Assembly (NCBI RefSeq): GCF_022865125.1
Contig: NZ_CP094828.1
Coordinates: 2,535,219 to 2,599,218, forward strand
Length of the DNA: 64,000 nucleotides
Direction of reading: 5' to 3'
DNA from: Acuticoccus sp. I52.16.1
GTDB lineage: Bacteria; Pseudomonadota; Alphaproteobacteria; Rhizobiales; Amorphaceae
The number at the start of each line of letters is the position of its first letter. Within the stretch, counting starts at the first letter, position 1. The notes under the pieces are model-generated. The model was not told where the DNA came from and ran no database searches. It worked only from the letters and a program-made list of their open reading frames with translations. Positions 19,385 to 28,537 of the stretch are shown here, piece by piece. Made by a program: the position numbers and the translations under genes.

Positions 19385-20575
19385 TCACGTCGCGCCGGAG
19401 CAGCTGCAACCACCTTCCCCGACCAGCGCCGCGCACAGGTAGGGAGCGATAATTTTAGCGGCAGTTCTATGTCCCTCGGCTGTGAAATGCCACTTGTCGA
19501 AGAACAGGCGGTCGGTTTCGGCAAGCATCGGACGCATCGCCGCATCGAGCGGGACCACGGTTGCGCCAGCTGCTGCGGCGGCCTCCGCCACTACGCTCTG
19601 GCCAAGGCGTATCCCTTCGGCAACGGAACGGTTCGAGATGTAAAGAGGGCGATCCTTCGCCAGCGGATAGAGCGAGAGCCAGCGGGCTGCAACGCCCGGA
19701 AGGGCGTCTTCGTCATAGGCGACGGGCTGGGTAAGGACGATGACATGAGAGGCGATCTGGCGGGCATCCTCGACGAGGCTTTGCGTCCGCCGCACGATGA
19801 CGGCGCGCTGAGCCTCGTCGAGATGCGCCTCGCTGTCAGCGAACTGGACGGCGCTGGAGGCTCTGAGGGCGCGATTGTTCTCGTCTAGGGGGGAGGGATG
19901 ATGGAAGCCTTGGAGAGGCGGGTTACGGATCTTGCGCACTTCGGCAAGAAGGGTGGCAATGAGGGGCGCACGCTTTCCTGTCTCGTGAAACTCGCGGCGC
20001 AGGGCCTGCTTGAAGAGGACCGGCGCGGCGAGGGGCCCCCCGCCTGCCGAAAAGTCCGACCAGGCATGAAACGGTTTTATGTGACCCGCCGACCGTCCAC
20101 CGATATGGGCCATGATGATGGCGGCATCATAGTGCCGCCCGCGCCTGGCGAGATCCTCCATGATGACGAGCGCCTCTGACCAGCCTGCGGCATCCCGGGC
20201 GAAGTTGTCGACTGAGGCACCGCACAGCCGCGCGCCGAGCACTTCGGGAAAGGTGTCCGCCTGCGTGATCCCGGCCCCGGCCGTCGTACTCGTGCCGAAG
20301 GCGGCAATGGCAAGGCCCGGCCGCTGGAAACTGCCGCGCGCGCCCACCTCGTTTGTGCGCCACTCCACCTGGCTCCCGGGTTCTCCGCGGCCGGTCTCTT
20401 CGCCAGCCATGGTGAGGACGGTGAAGGGCTGACGCACCGTCTTCGGCACGACGAGGGGCGCCACGCGGGCGACCGCCTCGGTGCACAGGATGGCGATCAG
20501 AAGGCCGGCCGCCAGACGCAGGGGTGAGAGGCGCCGCAGCGCCGGCCAGAGCGTGGAAGTGGAGAATATCGCCAT
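19385..20575 (-). CDS. SGNH-fold hydrolase/acyltransferase-like membrane-anchored protein (paralogue 1)
   Basis: 396 residues, one N-terminal hydrophobic segment (LRLAAGLLIAILCTEAVARV, about 19-38), then a periplasmic SGNH domain: AIAAFGTSTTAGAGI near 90-104 (block I serine), DNFARDAAGWSEA (Asn block), and FFDKWHFTAEGHRTAA near 363 (D-x-x-H). It starts 7 bases after the MBOAT gene stop, the usual pairing for polysaccharide O-acetylation (AlgI with AlgJ/AlgX). The cysteine-rich end CSCSG is unusual. The 228 bases between it and the next gene (19157-19384) show no gene. Confidence 0.78.
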   Translation of the reverse strand: MAIFSTSTLWPALRRLSPLRLAAGLLIAILCTEAVARVAPLVVPKTVRQPFTVLTMAGEETGRGEPGSQVEWRTNEVGARGSFQRPGLAIAAFGTSTTAGAGITQADTFPEVLGARLCGASVDNFARDAAGWSEALVIMEDLARRGRHYDAAIIMAHIGGRSAGHIKPFHAWSDFSAGGGPLAAPVLFKQALRREFHETGKRAPLIATLLAEVRKIRNPPLQGFHHPSPLDENNRALRASSAVQFADSEAHLDEAQRAVIVRRTQSLVEDARQIASHVIVLTQPVAYDEDALPGVAARWLSLYPLAKDRPLYISNRSVAEGIRLGQSVVAEAAAAAGATVVPLDAAMRPMLAETDRLFFDKWHFTAEGHRTAAKIIAPYLCAALVGEGGCSCSGAT

Positions 20576-20582
20576 CGCCGCC

Positions 20583-21983
20583 TCAGAATTGGAAATAGAT
20601 GAATGGAGCTGCCCCCGAGCGGTCGAGAATCACTGCCGCCGCCAGAGCGAGAGAGACGAGGGCAACATGGACCGGCCAGGGAGAGCGCTCCACCACGTCG
20701 AGCCGGCTGGCACGTACCTGCCAGGCCTCGATGAAAAGAAGAGGCACCGTGGTCGGCAAAGCGTAAAGGAGGATATCGCCTGCCACCCCGGCGGAGGACC
20801 AGCCGGTGGCGAGCGCTCCCATCATGCGGGAGAGCTGCTCGATCGTTTCCACCCGAAACAGCAGCCAGCCGAACAAGGTGAACTGGAACATGACGAGAAC
20901 CGACAGGACGATGCCGAGCCGTGAGCCTCTTCCCGTCAGGCGACCGGAGATGACGCGATGAGCAACCAAGATGGCGCCGTGGTAGGCTCCCCACAAGATG
21001 AAATTGTAGCGCGCCCCGTGCCACAGCCCGCCCAGCACCATCGTCGCCATCAGGTTGAATGTGGTGCGCCCCGGCCCACGCCGGCTTCCGCCCAGCGGAA
21101 TATAAAGGTAATCGCGCAACCAAGTGGACAGACTGATGTGCCAACGTCGCCAGAAATCAGACGGATTGCGAGCAATATAGGGTAGATTGAAGTTCAGCAT
21201 CAGTTCGAACCCGATGAGCCGAGCGCATCCGCGAGCGATATCCGTATAGCCAGAGAAGTCGCAGTAGATTTGTAGCGCAAAGCACACTGCCGCGACATAC
21301 ACTTCCGGTCCCGTCGGGTCAGATGTCGCGAACACGGCATTGACCGGATGGGCCAGCGTGTCGGCGATGCAGATTTTCTTGTAAAGACCCCACGCGATCA
21401 ACCAGAGGGCTGATCGCATGGCAGGAAGATTGACCGGGCGACGGTTAATCACCTGCGGCATCAGCTGGGCGCCGCGCTCGATGGGACCTGCGACGAGCTG
21501 AGGAAAGAGGGACACGTAAAGGGCAAGGTCGAGAGGGTTGCGCGCCGCCCGGATCTCGCCACGGGCGACATCGACCACGTAGCTGATGGACTGGAAGGTA
21601 TAGAAGCTGATCCCGACCGGAAGCAGTACACTGAGAGAGATATTGTCGTAGAAATCAGCCCCCGGGTTTAAAAGATCGCCTATTACGTCAACGATAAACC
21701 CCCAATACTTGAAGGCGGCCAGTACGGCAAGATTGGCGACGACCGCGGACGTCAGCGCCGCGCGGCGCCGGTGCCCCGCACGATGGTCCTCTACGGCAAG
21801 GCCGGCCCCATAGGCGATTGCCGTCGACAGCGCCATCAGCCCCGCATAGCGCCAGTCCCAAGCTGCATAGAACACATAGCTCGCGACGAGCAGCATGAGG
21901 TTCTGCGCCCGGTGGGCAAGAAGATGATAGAGGACGAAGACGACGAAAAAGAAGATCCAGTATTCGAGCGTCGTAAAAAGCAT
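20583..21983 (-). CDS. AlgI-like MBOAT-family O-acyltransferase
   Basis: 466 residues, many membrane helices. Conserved MBOAT features: LPVGISFYTFQSISYVVDV near residue 120, LFPQLVAGPIER, IYCDFSGYTDIARG, NFNLPYIARNPSDFWRRWH, and MVLGGLWHGARYNFILWG near 320 with the family's invariant active-site histidine. It passes acetyl groups across the membrane for O-acetylation of a glycan, with the adjacent SGNH protein as likely partner. About 140 unassigned bases separate it from the GT4 gene at 22124. Confidence 0.92.
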   Translation of the reverse strand: MLFTTLEYWIFFFVVFVLYHLLAHRAQNLMLLVASYVFYAAWDWRYAGLMALSTAIAYGAGLAVEDHRAGHRRRAALTSAVVANLAVLAAFKYWGFIVDVIGDLLNPGADFYDNISLSVLLPVGISFYTFQSISYVVDVARGEIRAARNPLDLALYVSLFPQLVAGPIERGAQLMPQVINRRPVNLPAMRSALWLIAWGLYKKICIADTLAHPVNAVFATSDPTGPEVYVAAVCFALQIYCDFSGYTDIARGCARLIGFELMLNFNLPYIARNPSDFWRRWHISLSTWLRDYLYIPLGGSRRGPGRTTFNLMATMVLGGLWHGARYNFILWGAYHGAILVAHRVISGRLTGRGSRLGIVLSVLVMFQFTLFGWLLFRVETIEQLSRMMGALATGWSSAGVAGDILLYALPTTVPLLFIEAWQVRASRLDVVERSPWPVHVALVSLALAAAVILDRSGAAPFIYFQF

Positions 21984-22123
21984 GGCGGTCCCGGTCTGCT
22001 CGGCCTTCCCGGCGATAGGGCCAGGATTACCCGAGGGGGCCCGGTCTGACGATCACGGTTCTACCCACCTCGGCCAGGCCTGTTCTAGCGGGTGTGTGCG
22101 CCCGGAGCGAGCCTTGCCTGCAC

Positions 22124-23302
22124 TCACCGACGCTGCGGCTGCCCCGCTGCAGCGCTCAGAAGGATGGTAAGTCTTTCTATCCGGGCGGCCGGTGGGTACG
22201 TGGAGAAAACTCGGGCGCGGCCTTCACGGCCGAGCGCGGCACAACGGTCGGGATCTTTGATGAGGGAGAGAATCGCCGCCGCCATTGCTTCGAAGTCGTA
22301 TTCGGGAACGAGAAGACCGGTCTGGCCGTCGCTCACCTGTTCAGGGATGCCGTTATGGTGCGTCGCGACGACGGCGAGTTCCAACGCGGCCGCCTCGGCG
22401 ATGGAGATGCCGAACCCTTCCTGGTCGCCGGTGAAGGCGGTAACGGAGTGCTGTGCATAGATCCGGCACCGCCGCACGATGGCGAGCGCCTCGCCCCGTG
22501 GAAGGGCGCCGTGGAAGCTTACCTTGCCGGCCACCCCTCGCGCGGCCGCGCGGGCCTCGGCGGCGGCGCGTTCGGGGCCATCACCGATGATATCCAGCGT
22601 CGCATCGGGCCGGGCCGCGGCGATGATAGCAAATGCCTCGATGAGCGCGACGGGGTGCTTCTTGGCAACGAGCCGACCAAGGAAGACGATGCGCGGCGGG
22701 GCGGCGGCGCGCTCTGCCCATGGCATGGGCTCCAGGCCCTGCGGGCAGATGCCGAGCGGCACGACATGTACCAGCTCCGGCGCCGCACCGGCGAGAATGG
22801 CAAGGCGGCGCATGTGGTGAGAGGCGACGGCCACCCCCGCCACCTCGCCCAACCCCGCAGCGAGTGCGGCACGATAGGCGGGATCGGCAAGCGCGGCGGT
22901 GACGTCGTGCCCGTGCAGATGGACGATGGCGGGCACGCCGGCGCGGGCAAGCGGCTTGGCGAGCCGTGCAAGGGTGGTGCCGTATTCCAGATAGGCGACG
23001 CTCGGGTCGATGCGGGTGATGAGATCTCCGACAACACGAGCAGCGTTGTGGTCGAGCGGGGTATCGCGCTTGGTCGACCAGAGGGGAGCACGAGAAAGGC
23101 GCGCAGCGAACCGCTCGCCTTTCCGCGACAGGTGGAGAAAGGGGGCGGCCACGAAACCGGCGCCCGAGGGCACTCGTGCCGCATCGCCCGCCTGGCCGGT
23201 GGCGACGACGAGCTCGGTGGTCTGCGCAAGCCCTTCCAGCGCATCGGCGATGAACGTCTCCGACACCACCCCCAGCGCCGGCACGAATGCGAGAACCCGC
23301 AC
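22124..23302 (-). CDS. Family 4 glycosyltransferase
   Basis: 392 residues. MRVLAFVPALGVVSETFIAD begins with the first strand of the acceptor domain, VHLHGHDVTAAL holds the conserved histidine, PRIVFLGRLVAKKHPVALIEAF opens the donor domain and TGDQEGFGISIAEAAALELAV is the E-x7-E motif. This is close to exopolysaccharide GT4 enzymes of the EpsF/AmsK kind. It lies 61 bases downstream of the sulfotransferase gene. Confidence 0.9.
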   Translation of the reverse strand: MRVLAFVPALGVVSETFIADALEGLAQTTELVVATGQAGDAARVPSGAGFVAAPFLHLSRKGERFAARLSRAPLWSTKRDTPLDHNAARVVGDLITRIDPSVAYLEYGTTLARLAKPLARAGVPAIVHLHGHDVTAALADPAYRAALAAGLGEVAGVAVASHHMRRLAILAGAAPELVHVVPLGICPQGLEPMPWAERAAAPPRIVFLGRLVAKKHPVALIEAFAIIAAARPDATLDIIGDGPERAAAEARAAARGVAGKVSFHGALPRGEALAIVRRCRIYAQHSVTAFTGDQEGFGISIAEAAALELAVVATHHNGIPEQVSDGQTGLLVPEYDFEAMAAAILSLIKDPDRCAALGREGRARVFSTYPPAARIERLTILLSAAAGQPQRR

Positions 23303-23363
23303 GATCAGGCCCAGGCGCCGGGCAGGGAGACCCGGCAGCGACGAGAAGCGCAGGAGAGGATCA

Positions 23364-24209
23364 TCACCTGTAGCCGAACTCCGTCATCGCCTGGCCGCAG
23401 ATCTCCTCGATGAGCGTAAGGTTGGTGGGGCTGAAGAAGTCGGCTGGGGTACTGCGGTTGCGGCTCGGTGGCTGGAAGGGATTGTCTGCGAGGGGGGCGA
23501 TGTCGTGGCGCGCCTGCTCGCCCACAGCCTCAAGGGTTGCGGCGATGGTGCCTGGCTTATCAGCCAGGAAATCCTCGTAGCGAACCACGGGCCACTGCGT
23601 GCGGTGCGCGGCGGCGATCTCCATGGCGATGCGGCAACGATGAGCGAGGCGGGCGACATGGGTGCCCTCAGTCACCACGCCGCGCCCATCGAGCACGGGA
23701 AGCCAGCCAGGACGTTGTGCCCTCACCTGCGCGAAAGCTGCCGCATCGAGATCGGCGAGGGTGCCGGGCACCTCTACACGGTTGAGAATACCGCGGATGT
23801 TGAGCCTTGGGTCCCGCACCACGAAGACAAAGCGCGCCTCGGGGAAGCGCGTCTTCACCGCCGGCAGCATGAAGGTGAAGCTCGGATCCTTCACAAACGC
23901 ACTCGAGAAATGATAGCGCGCCCGCTCCACGAACTCGGGGAAGGACATCCGGCCGGCGAGCAGCTCCCCTTCCATGTCGCCATACCAGGTGAAGATGTCG
24001 TTGGTGGCCCGCTTTCCGGCGGCGGCGGCGAGCAAGGAGACCAGCGCGCTCGTTCCGCTCTTCTGGTTGCCGAGCACGATGACCGGACGCTCGTTGACCC
24101 GCGTGAAGGCGTGCTGCAGGTGAGTCAAGACATGGTGGCGGGCGCGGCGAACGGCACGGGCGGGCAGCGAGGCAGACACCATCTCCGGCTCAGCCAGCGT
24201 CCGGCGCAT
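23364..24209 (-). CDS. PAPS-dependent sulfotransferase family protein
   Basis: About 281 residues from ATG 24209, overlapping the upstream gene by 20 bases. PVIVLGNQKSGTSALVSLLA (about residue 42) is the 5'-phosphosulfate-binding loop and FVFVVRDPRLNIRGILNRVE (about 125) the 3'-phosphate-binding motif, though with asparagine in place of the usual serine. VVRYEDFLADKPGTI is another standard block. It probably sulfates a sugar in the polysaccharide. It belongs to the Sulfotransfer_1/3 branch, unlike the one at 2705, and has ordinary GC-rich codon use. Confidence 0.83.
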   Translation of the reverse strand: MRRTLAEPEMVSASLPARAVRRARHHVLTHLQHAFTRVNERPVIVLGNQKSGTSALVSLLAAAAGKRATNDIFTWYGDMEGELLAGRMSFPEFVERARYHFSSAFVKDPSFTFMLPAVKTRFPEARFVFVVRDPRLNIRGILNRVEVPGTLADLDAAAFAQVRAQRPGWLPVLDGRGVVTEGTHVARLAHRCRIAMEIAAAHRTQWPVVRYEDFLADKPGTIAATLEAVGEQARHDIAPLADNPFQPPSRNRSTPADFFSPTNLTLIEEICGQAMTEFGYR

Positions 24210-25254
24210 GAAAGCGCCTTGCGATCGCAATGTTGCGGCGGGCCACGGGCACACGCGCGGCCGTCTCGAAATAACCGACCAGCCTACCGCGGGCGTGGCG
24301 GTAGGAGAGCGCAGAGGGCGCGGCGGCAGACGGCAGGCGCCCGACGGCGCGTTTCAGCCAATAGGCTGCGCCTCGATACGCGAAATCGCGAACGCAGATC
24401 GCAAGCAGGCGCAGCCCGGTAGGAAACCGGTCCGGTGCGAAGGCGGCGCGATATTCACTGAGGACGCGGCGTGAGCGGCCGCCATTCTCTACAAGATCGG
24501 CGAGATAGTCGGGCTCCAGCCGGCGCATAGGGATGTCGTGCACGAATTGGATCTTGTGGGTGAACACAGCCTCCCACCCGCCCAGGAGGGTGCAAAGGCA
24601 CAGCTCGTGATCCTCTCCGCCCAGGGTGCGGGCACCGGTGCGGCCGCTGAGAGCGAAGGCAAATCGAGGATCGTCCAGAAAGGCGAGGGCGGCGAGGCGG
24701 ACCGAAAGGCCTGCTGTCCAGAAGGAGACTGGACGGCGGGTGACGATGCCTTCCTCCTGGACGAGACTGCCGATGGCAAGCCAGCTGGAATAGGTGGGAA
24801 AGTCGGCCGGCTCGGGGCCGGGAAGGTGGGCTGTCGAGGGGCAGTGGAGAAGAGCCACCTTAGGATTATCGGCAAAAATGGCATGGACCTCGCGCACCCA
24901 GTTAGGCGAGATCCAGTTGTCGTCGTCGATGAAGGAGATGAACCGGAAACGCGCCTCCCTCAGTGCGCGCAGGCGAGCATGAGCGACCCCGGGGGCGCCC
25001 TCCCGGATGATGGTCAGCCGATCGGCAAGGGCGGCCGGCCACAAAGCTTTTACCGTTTCGGCGGTGCCGTCGGTGGATGCGTTGTCGACGACAAGGAGTT
25101 CGAAGTGAATACCAGTCCCCGGCGGGTTGCCTTTCTCAAGATCGGCCTGAGCGGCAATGCGGGCGAGGGTCGGTCCGAGTCGCGTGGCGCCGTTGTGTGT
25201 GCACACGGCGAGCGTCACGCCATCAGGCCGCGGATCAGCGAGAGAAGGGGCCAC
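24190..25254 (-). CDS. Family 2 glycosyltransferase
   Basis: 354 residues. GVTLAVCTHNGATRLGPTLA opens the GT-A fold; LLVVDNASTDGT and ISFIDDDNWISPNW (DXD) follow, then LGGEDHELCL with the catalytic ED pair near residue 213. The C-terminal 90 residues are basic and amphipathic, typical of membrane-associated EpsE-like GT2 enzymes. First gene of the right minus-strand block; its upstream 128 bases (25255-25382) end at the IS630 and include an IS-end-like stretch, so its native promoter may be lost. Confidence 0.87.
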   Translation of the reverse strand: MAPSLADPRPDGVTLAVCTHNGATRLGPTLARIAAQADLEKGNPPGTGIHFELLVVDNASTDGTAETVKALWPAALADRLTIIREGAPGVAHARLRALREARFRFISFIDDDNWISPNWVREVHAIFADNPKVALLHCPSTAHLPGPEPADFPTYSSWLAIGSLVQEEGIVTRRPVSFWTAGLSVRLAALAFLDDPRFAFALSGRTGARTLGGEDHELCLCTLLGGWEAVFTHKIQFVHDIPMRRLEPDYLADLVENGGRSRRVLSEYRAAFAPDRFPTGLRLLAICVRDFAYRGAAYWLKRAVGRLPSAAAPSALSYRHARGRLVGYFETAARVPVARRNIAIARRFHAPDAG

Positions 25255-25382
25255 GAAGGTGTCGTCGCTCCAAACGTCGGGTTCGGTTCATCTCTTGCTA
25301 CAGTTCTTTGGGGCTGTCCACCGCACGCTTCACTTCGCGCTGTCGCCTAGGTCCTGAACTCATGGTGAGGGATTCCCATCTA

Positions 25383-26436
25383 GAGCAGTTCGCGCTCGGA
25401 ATGAACCGCTGTGGGATTCCCGAATCAGCGGAAGTCTGATTCAGCATCATGGCTGGCGATGGGGGGGCCAGTCATGATGCCCAAGCTGCTCTCTGAGGAT
25501 CTTCGCCTTCGCGTGGTTCGCGCCATCGACGATGGAATGTCCCGCCGGCAGGCCGCGGCGCGGTTCGAGGTCGCCCCGTCCACGGCGATCCGATGGTACG
25601 AGGCTTGGCAACGCACCGGCTCATGCCGCGCCAAGCGCCAGGGCGGCGACCGCTGGTCCCACGTCACCGAAGCCCACGCCGAGCGCATCCTCGCGATCCT
25701 GGACGGCACCGGCGACATCACCCTGGTCGAGCTGAAGGCAAGGCTCGGTGAGAGCGGCGGCACGGTCTCCATCTCGGCGCTGTCGCGCTTCTTCCGTCGC
25801 CACGGGATCACGCGCAAAAAAAGACCGGCCACGCGGCCGAGCAGGACCGCGCGGATGTCCTTGCCCGGCGGCACGCCTGGTTCGACGGGCAGGACGAGCT
25901 CGACGCCGAGCGCCTGATCTTCATCGACGAGACCTGGGCCAACACGAAGATGGCCCGCACCCACGGCCGCTGCGCCCGGGGGACAAGGCTGCGCATGCCG
26001 CTGCCGTTCGGCCATTGGAAGACGACCACGCTGGTCGCCGGGCTCTCGCTGTCCGGGATCGTCGCGCCTATGGTGCTCGACCGGGCGATCAACGGCGTAT
26101 GGTTCGAGACCTACGTGGAGCAGGTTCTCGCACCATGCCTGTCGCCGGGCGACGTCGTCGTGATGGACAACCTCGGCAGTCACAAGGGTTGGCGCGTTCG
26201 CGACCTGATCGAGAGCGCCGGGGCGAGGCTCGTGTTCCTCCCGCCCTACAGCCCCGACTTCAACCCGATCGAGATGGCCTTCGCCAAGATCAAGGCGCTC
26301 CTTCGAAAGGCGGCGGAGCGAACCGTCGATGACCTGTGGGACCGCATCGGCGCGGTCCTCGACCTCGTCACGCCAGACGAAGCCCGAGCCTACTTCCGAG
26401 CCGCCGGCTATGACCCGGACTGAGCGCGAAGTGCTC
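25383..26436 (+). mobile_element. IS630-family insertion sequence, complete
   Basis: 1054 bases bounded by imperfect inverted repeats: left GAGCAGTTCGCGCTCGG, right (inward) GAGCACTTCGCGCTCAG. A TA dinucleotide flanks each side (25381-25382 and 26437-26438), the typical duplicated IS630 target, within CTAG. It carries one transposase read through an A7 tract. Its insertion supplies the TAG stop that ends the phage baseplate gene on the minus strand; the rest of that gene is not found on the other side, so a deletion or rearrangement accompanied or followed insertion. Confidence 0.92.
25474..26423 (+). CDS. IS630-family transposase expressed by -1 frameshift at A7
   Basis: The first reading frame (25474-25917) encodes the paired/winged helix-turn-helix: LSEDLRLRVVRAIDDGMSR and RFEVAPSTAIRWYEAWQRTG, ending in ITRKKR. 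At 25816-25822 seven A residues occur; a shift to the -1 frame there restores a continuous protein with FIDETWANTKM (first D), VVMDNLGSHKG (second D) and YSPDFNPIEMAFAKIK (final E). All DDE residues are present, so the element is probably active, with transposase made by ribosomal or transcriptional slippage as in other two-frame IS630 members. Start at ATG 25474 or 25477. Confidence 0.88.
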
Positions 26437-28091
26437 TAGTTGTCGATCCCGACAAAGTCGACGTTCGGATCCGCCCAGAGCGGATCGAGGTGGAAGAAGA
26501 CGTCGCCCGAGCCGTGGTCTGATTGATGCCCAAAATACTCTGACCAGTCGGCTTCGTAGCTCACTTGGCTGTCCGCACCGACGATCGAGCGGACGTCCGC
26601 CGCCAGCTGTCTGTAGGCGTCGACTGCGGGGAAGCTCGCGACCCCGTCGCGGATCGTGGTGAGCCCGCGCATCTCCGAGCCGATCAGGAAGGCGTCGACA
26701 CCGCCGGCGACCGTGCAGAGGTGGGCGTAGTGCAGCACCATGCGACGAAGCCCCCAATCGCCGGAGCTGCCGGTCCAGCTGACCGTGTCGCCAGCGACCG
26801 CGAAATCGGAGATGGCCGCGCTGCCGAAGATGACGGCCACCTGGGCGCCCGCCGCCGCGGTCTTATCGACGCTGCCGACATGTCCGGCCGCGGGCGAGCA
26901 GGTGATCCGCCCCCGCCAGGGGAACGTCGGCTGTCCGATCTCAGCGGCGTTGTCGCTGTACGGGTTCGGCAGTCCGTTGTCCGGCGGGACATCCATGAGG
27001 ATGAACGGGTAGAACATCACCCGGAGGCCGCGGGCCTTCATTTCTCGGATCGCTTCGACCACGGCGAAGTCGGCCGGCGTACCGCCGTAGACTGGCCGAT
27101 CCTGGTCGTCCCGGCTGACGAGGTGTGCCCCGGCCCGCGCCAAGCCGTTCACGGACCAAGCGACCGGCGTCGTTTCCTTCGCCGGCACTTCAACACCGGG
27201 CCGCACCTGACACTCGCCAGCGCGCAGATCGTTGCCGAACCATGCGACAACGAGCGAAACGCTCTTCACCGCCGGGACCATCGCCTGCAGTCGGTCGAGC
27301 GCGACGACGATGTCGGTTGTATCGGTGAGCGCGTTCAGGTTCTCGGCGACGGTCTCGCCATCGCCGCCCTTTCGGATCGGCTGGGTCGAATAGGTGAACT
27401 CGCCGGACGCCGGAATCAGCGTGACCGCCTCGACGCAGCCCTCAGCGGTGTCAGGATCGGCGAGGGGCCTGAACACCGCGAACGAGAGCTGCGGCAGGCG
27501 GTTGCCGTAGCGCTTCAGCGCAAGCTCCTCGAACACCACGTAGGCCGTGCCGCGATAAGCCGGTGTCGGCACCGCGCCCATCGTGTTGGCAATGAACGGA
27601 TCCGCGTCCTGGGCTTCATCGCCGGGGTACCAGCGCCAGGTGACGTCGGCGAGGTCCATCAGCTTCCCGTCGGCCCAGATGCGACCGATGCCGGTAATCG
27701 GTCCCTCGCACAGCGCGACCGCGAACGAGGCATAGTACAGGTACTCGGTCGTCTTGACCTTCGGGCCGCCGCCCTTGCCGCCGCCCTGGGTGGACGTCTG
27801 GACCTCCTCGCGGAAGTCGGTCGCCCAAATAATGTTACCTCCGATGCGCATGCGGCCGTAGAGCCGGGGGATGACGGCGCCTTCGGTGGACGAGGTGATG
27901 CGCAGGCTGTCCAGCCGCGCGCCTTCGATGCGCTGGGTCGGTGCGAGCTGCGAGACGAGCCAGCTGTCGATGACGGAGCCGACTGTCGAGCCAACGATGC
28001 CGCCGATGGCCGCGCCGGAGAGGCCGAGGACGGTCCCGCCGACCGCGCCGCCGATGGCGGTGCCGACAGCGCCGAGAACGAGGGTTGCCAT
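26436..28091 (-). pseudogene. Phage/GTA multidomain baseplate protein (GTA TIM-barrel type), C-terminus removed by IS630
   Basis: 551 residues remain of a protein that is usually well over 1000. The glycine/alanine-rich N terminus MATLVLGAVGTAIGGAVGG is typical of the TipJ/GTA gp15 'megatron'. GRMRIGGNIIWATDFREE, the VKTTEYLYYASFAVALCEGP hub-domain block and GLRVMFYPFILMDVP / GSEMRGLTTIRD of the GTA TIM-barrel-like domain follow. It stops at VDFVGIDN-TAG; the stop lies in the IS630 target (AACTA|G), whereas intact relatives continue from this Asn-Tyr. The start shares one base with the NlpC/P60 stop. Tip-attachment function must be lost. Confidence 0.88.
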
Positions 28092-28537
28092 CAGCCAAGA
28101 TCCGGAGCCGGGAAGAGGAAGGCGAACGCGATCCGGCGTCGCCAGACAGGCGTGAGGAGTTGCTCGATGACACCGAGCCGCTCGTAGCCGTGCACGAAGC
28201 GATCGGGGGTGGTGAGGATCCCGACATGCTTTGCGATCGCCCGCGGGCGCATGCGGAACAGCAGCAGCGCCCCCGGTTCGGCGTCTGCCGGATCGATCTC
28301 GGGCATCATCAGGCGAGCACCCTCCGCCAGGACCTCGACCGGACCGCTCTCGCCCCAGTCTCGGCTGTACGGCGAGATCGGGAATGGCTCCGGCCCCACC
28401 ACCTCGCGCCAGACACCGCGGGCGAGGCCGAGGCAATCGCAACCGATGCCCTTCAAGCTCGCCTGATCGTGGTACGGCGTACCGAGCCACGACCGCGCCG
28501 CGACTACGACGCGCGCGGGATCAGCGGTCTGGGTCAT
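28091..28537 (-). CDS. Phage/GTA NlpC/P60 cell-wall peptidase
   Basis: 148 residues. RSWLGTPYHDQASLKGIGCDCLGLARG carries the catalytic cysteine (about residue 33, GCDCLGL) of the NlpC/P60 fold, and AKHVGILT supplies the histidine near 103. In GTAs and siphophages of this type (GTA gp14) it is a tail-tip peptidase acting on recipient peptidoglycan. It sits in the usual order between the DUF2163 gene and the baseplate gene, except for the small DnaA-like gene that it overlaps by 17 bases. Confidence 0.9.
   Translation of the reverse strand: MTQTADPARVVVAARSWLGTPYHDQASLKGIGCDCLGLARGVWREVVGPEPFPISPYSRDWGESGPVEVLAEGARLMMPEIDPADAEPGALLLFRMRPRAIAKHVGILTTPDRFVHGYERLGVIEQLLTPVWRRRIAFAFLFPAPDLG

Noticed and set aside
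26565-28187. 540-codon open frame on the plus strand across the baseplate gene
   Set aside because: Shadow of the minus-strand phage gene, which has clear family blocks and coupled neighbours.
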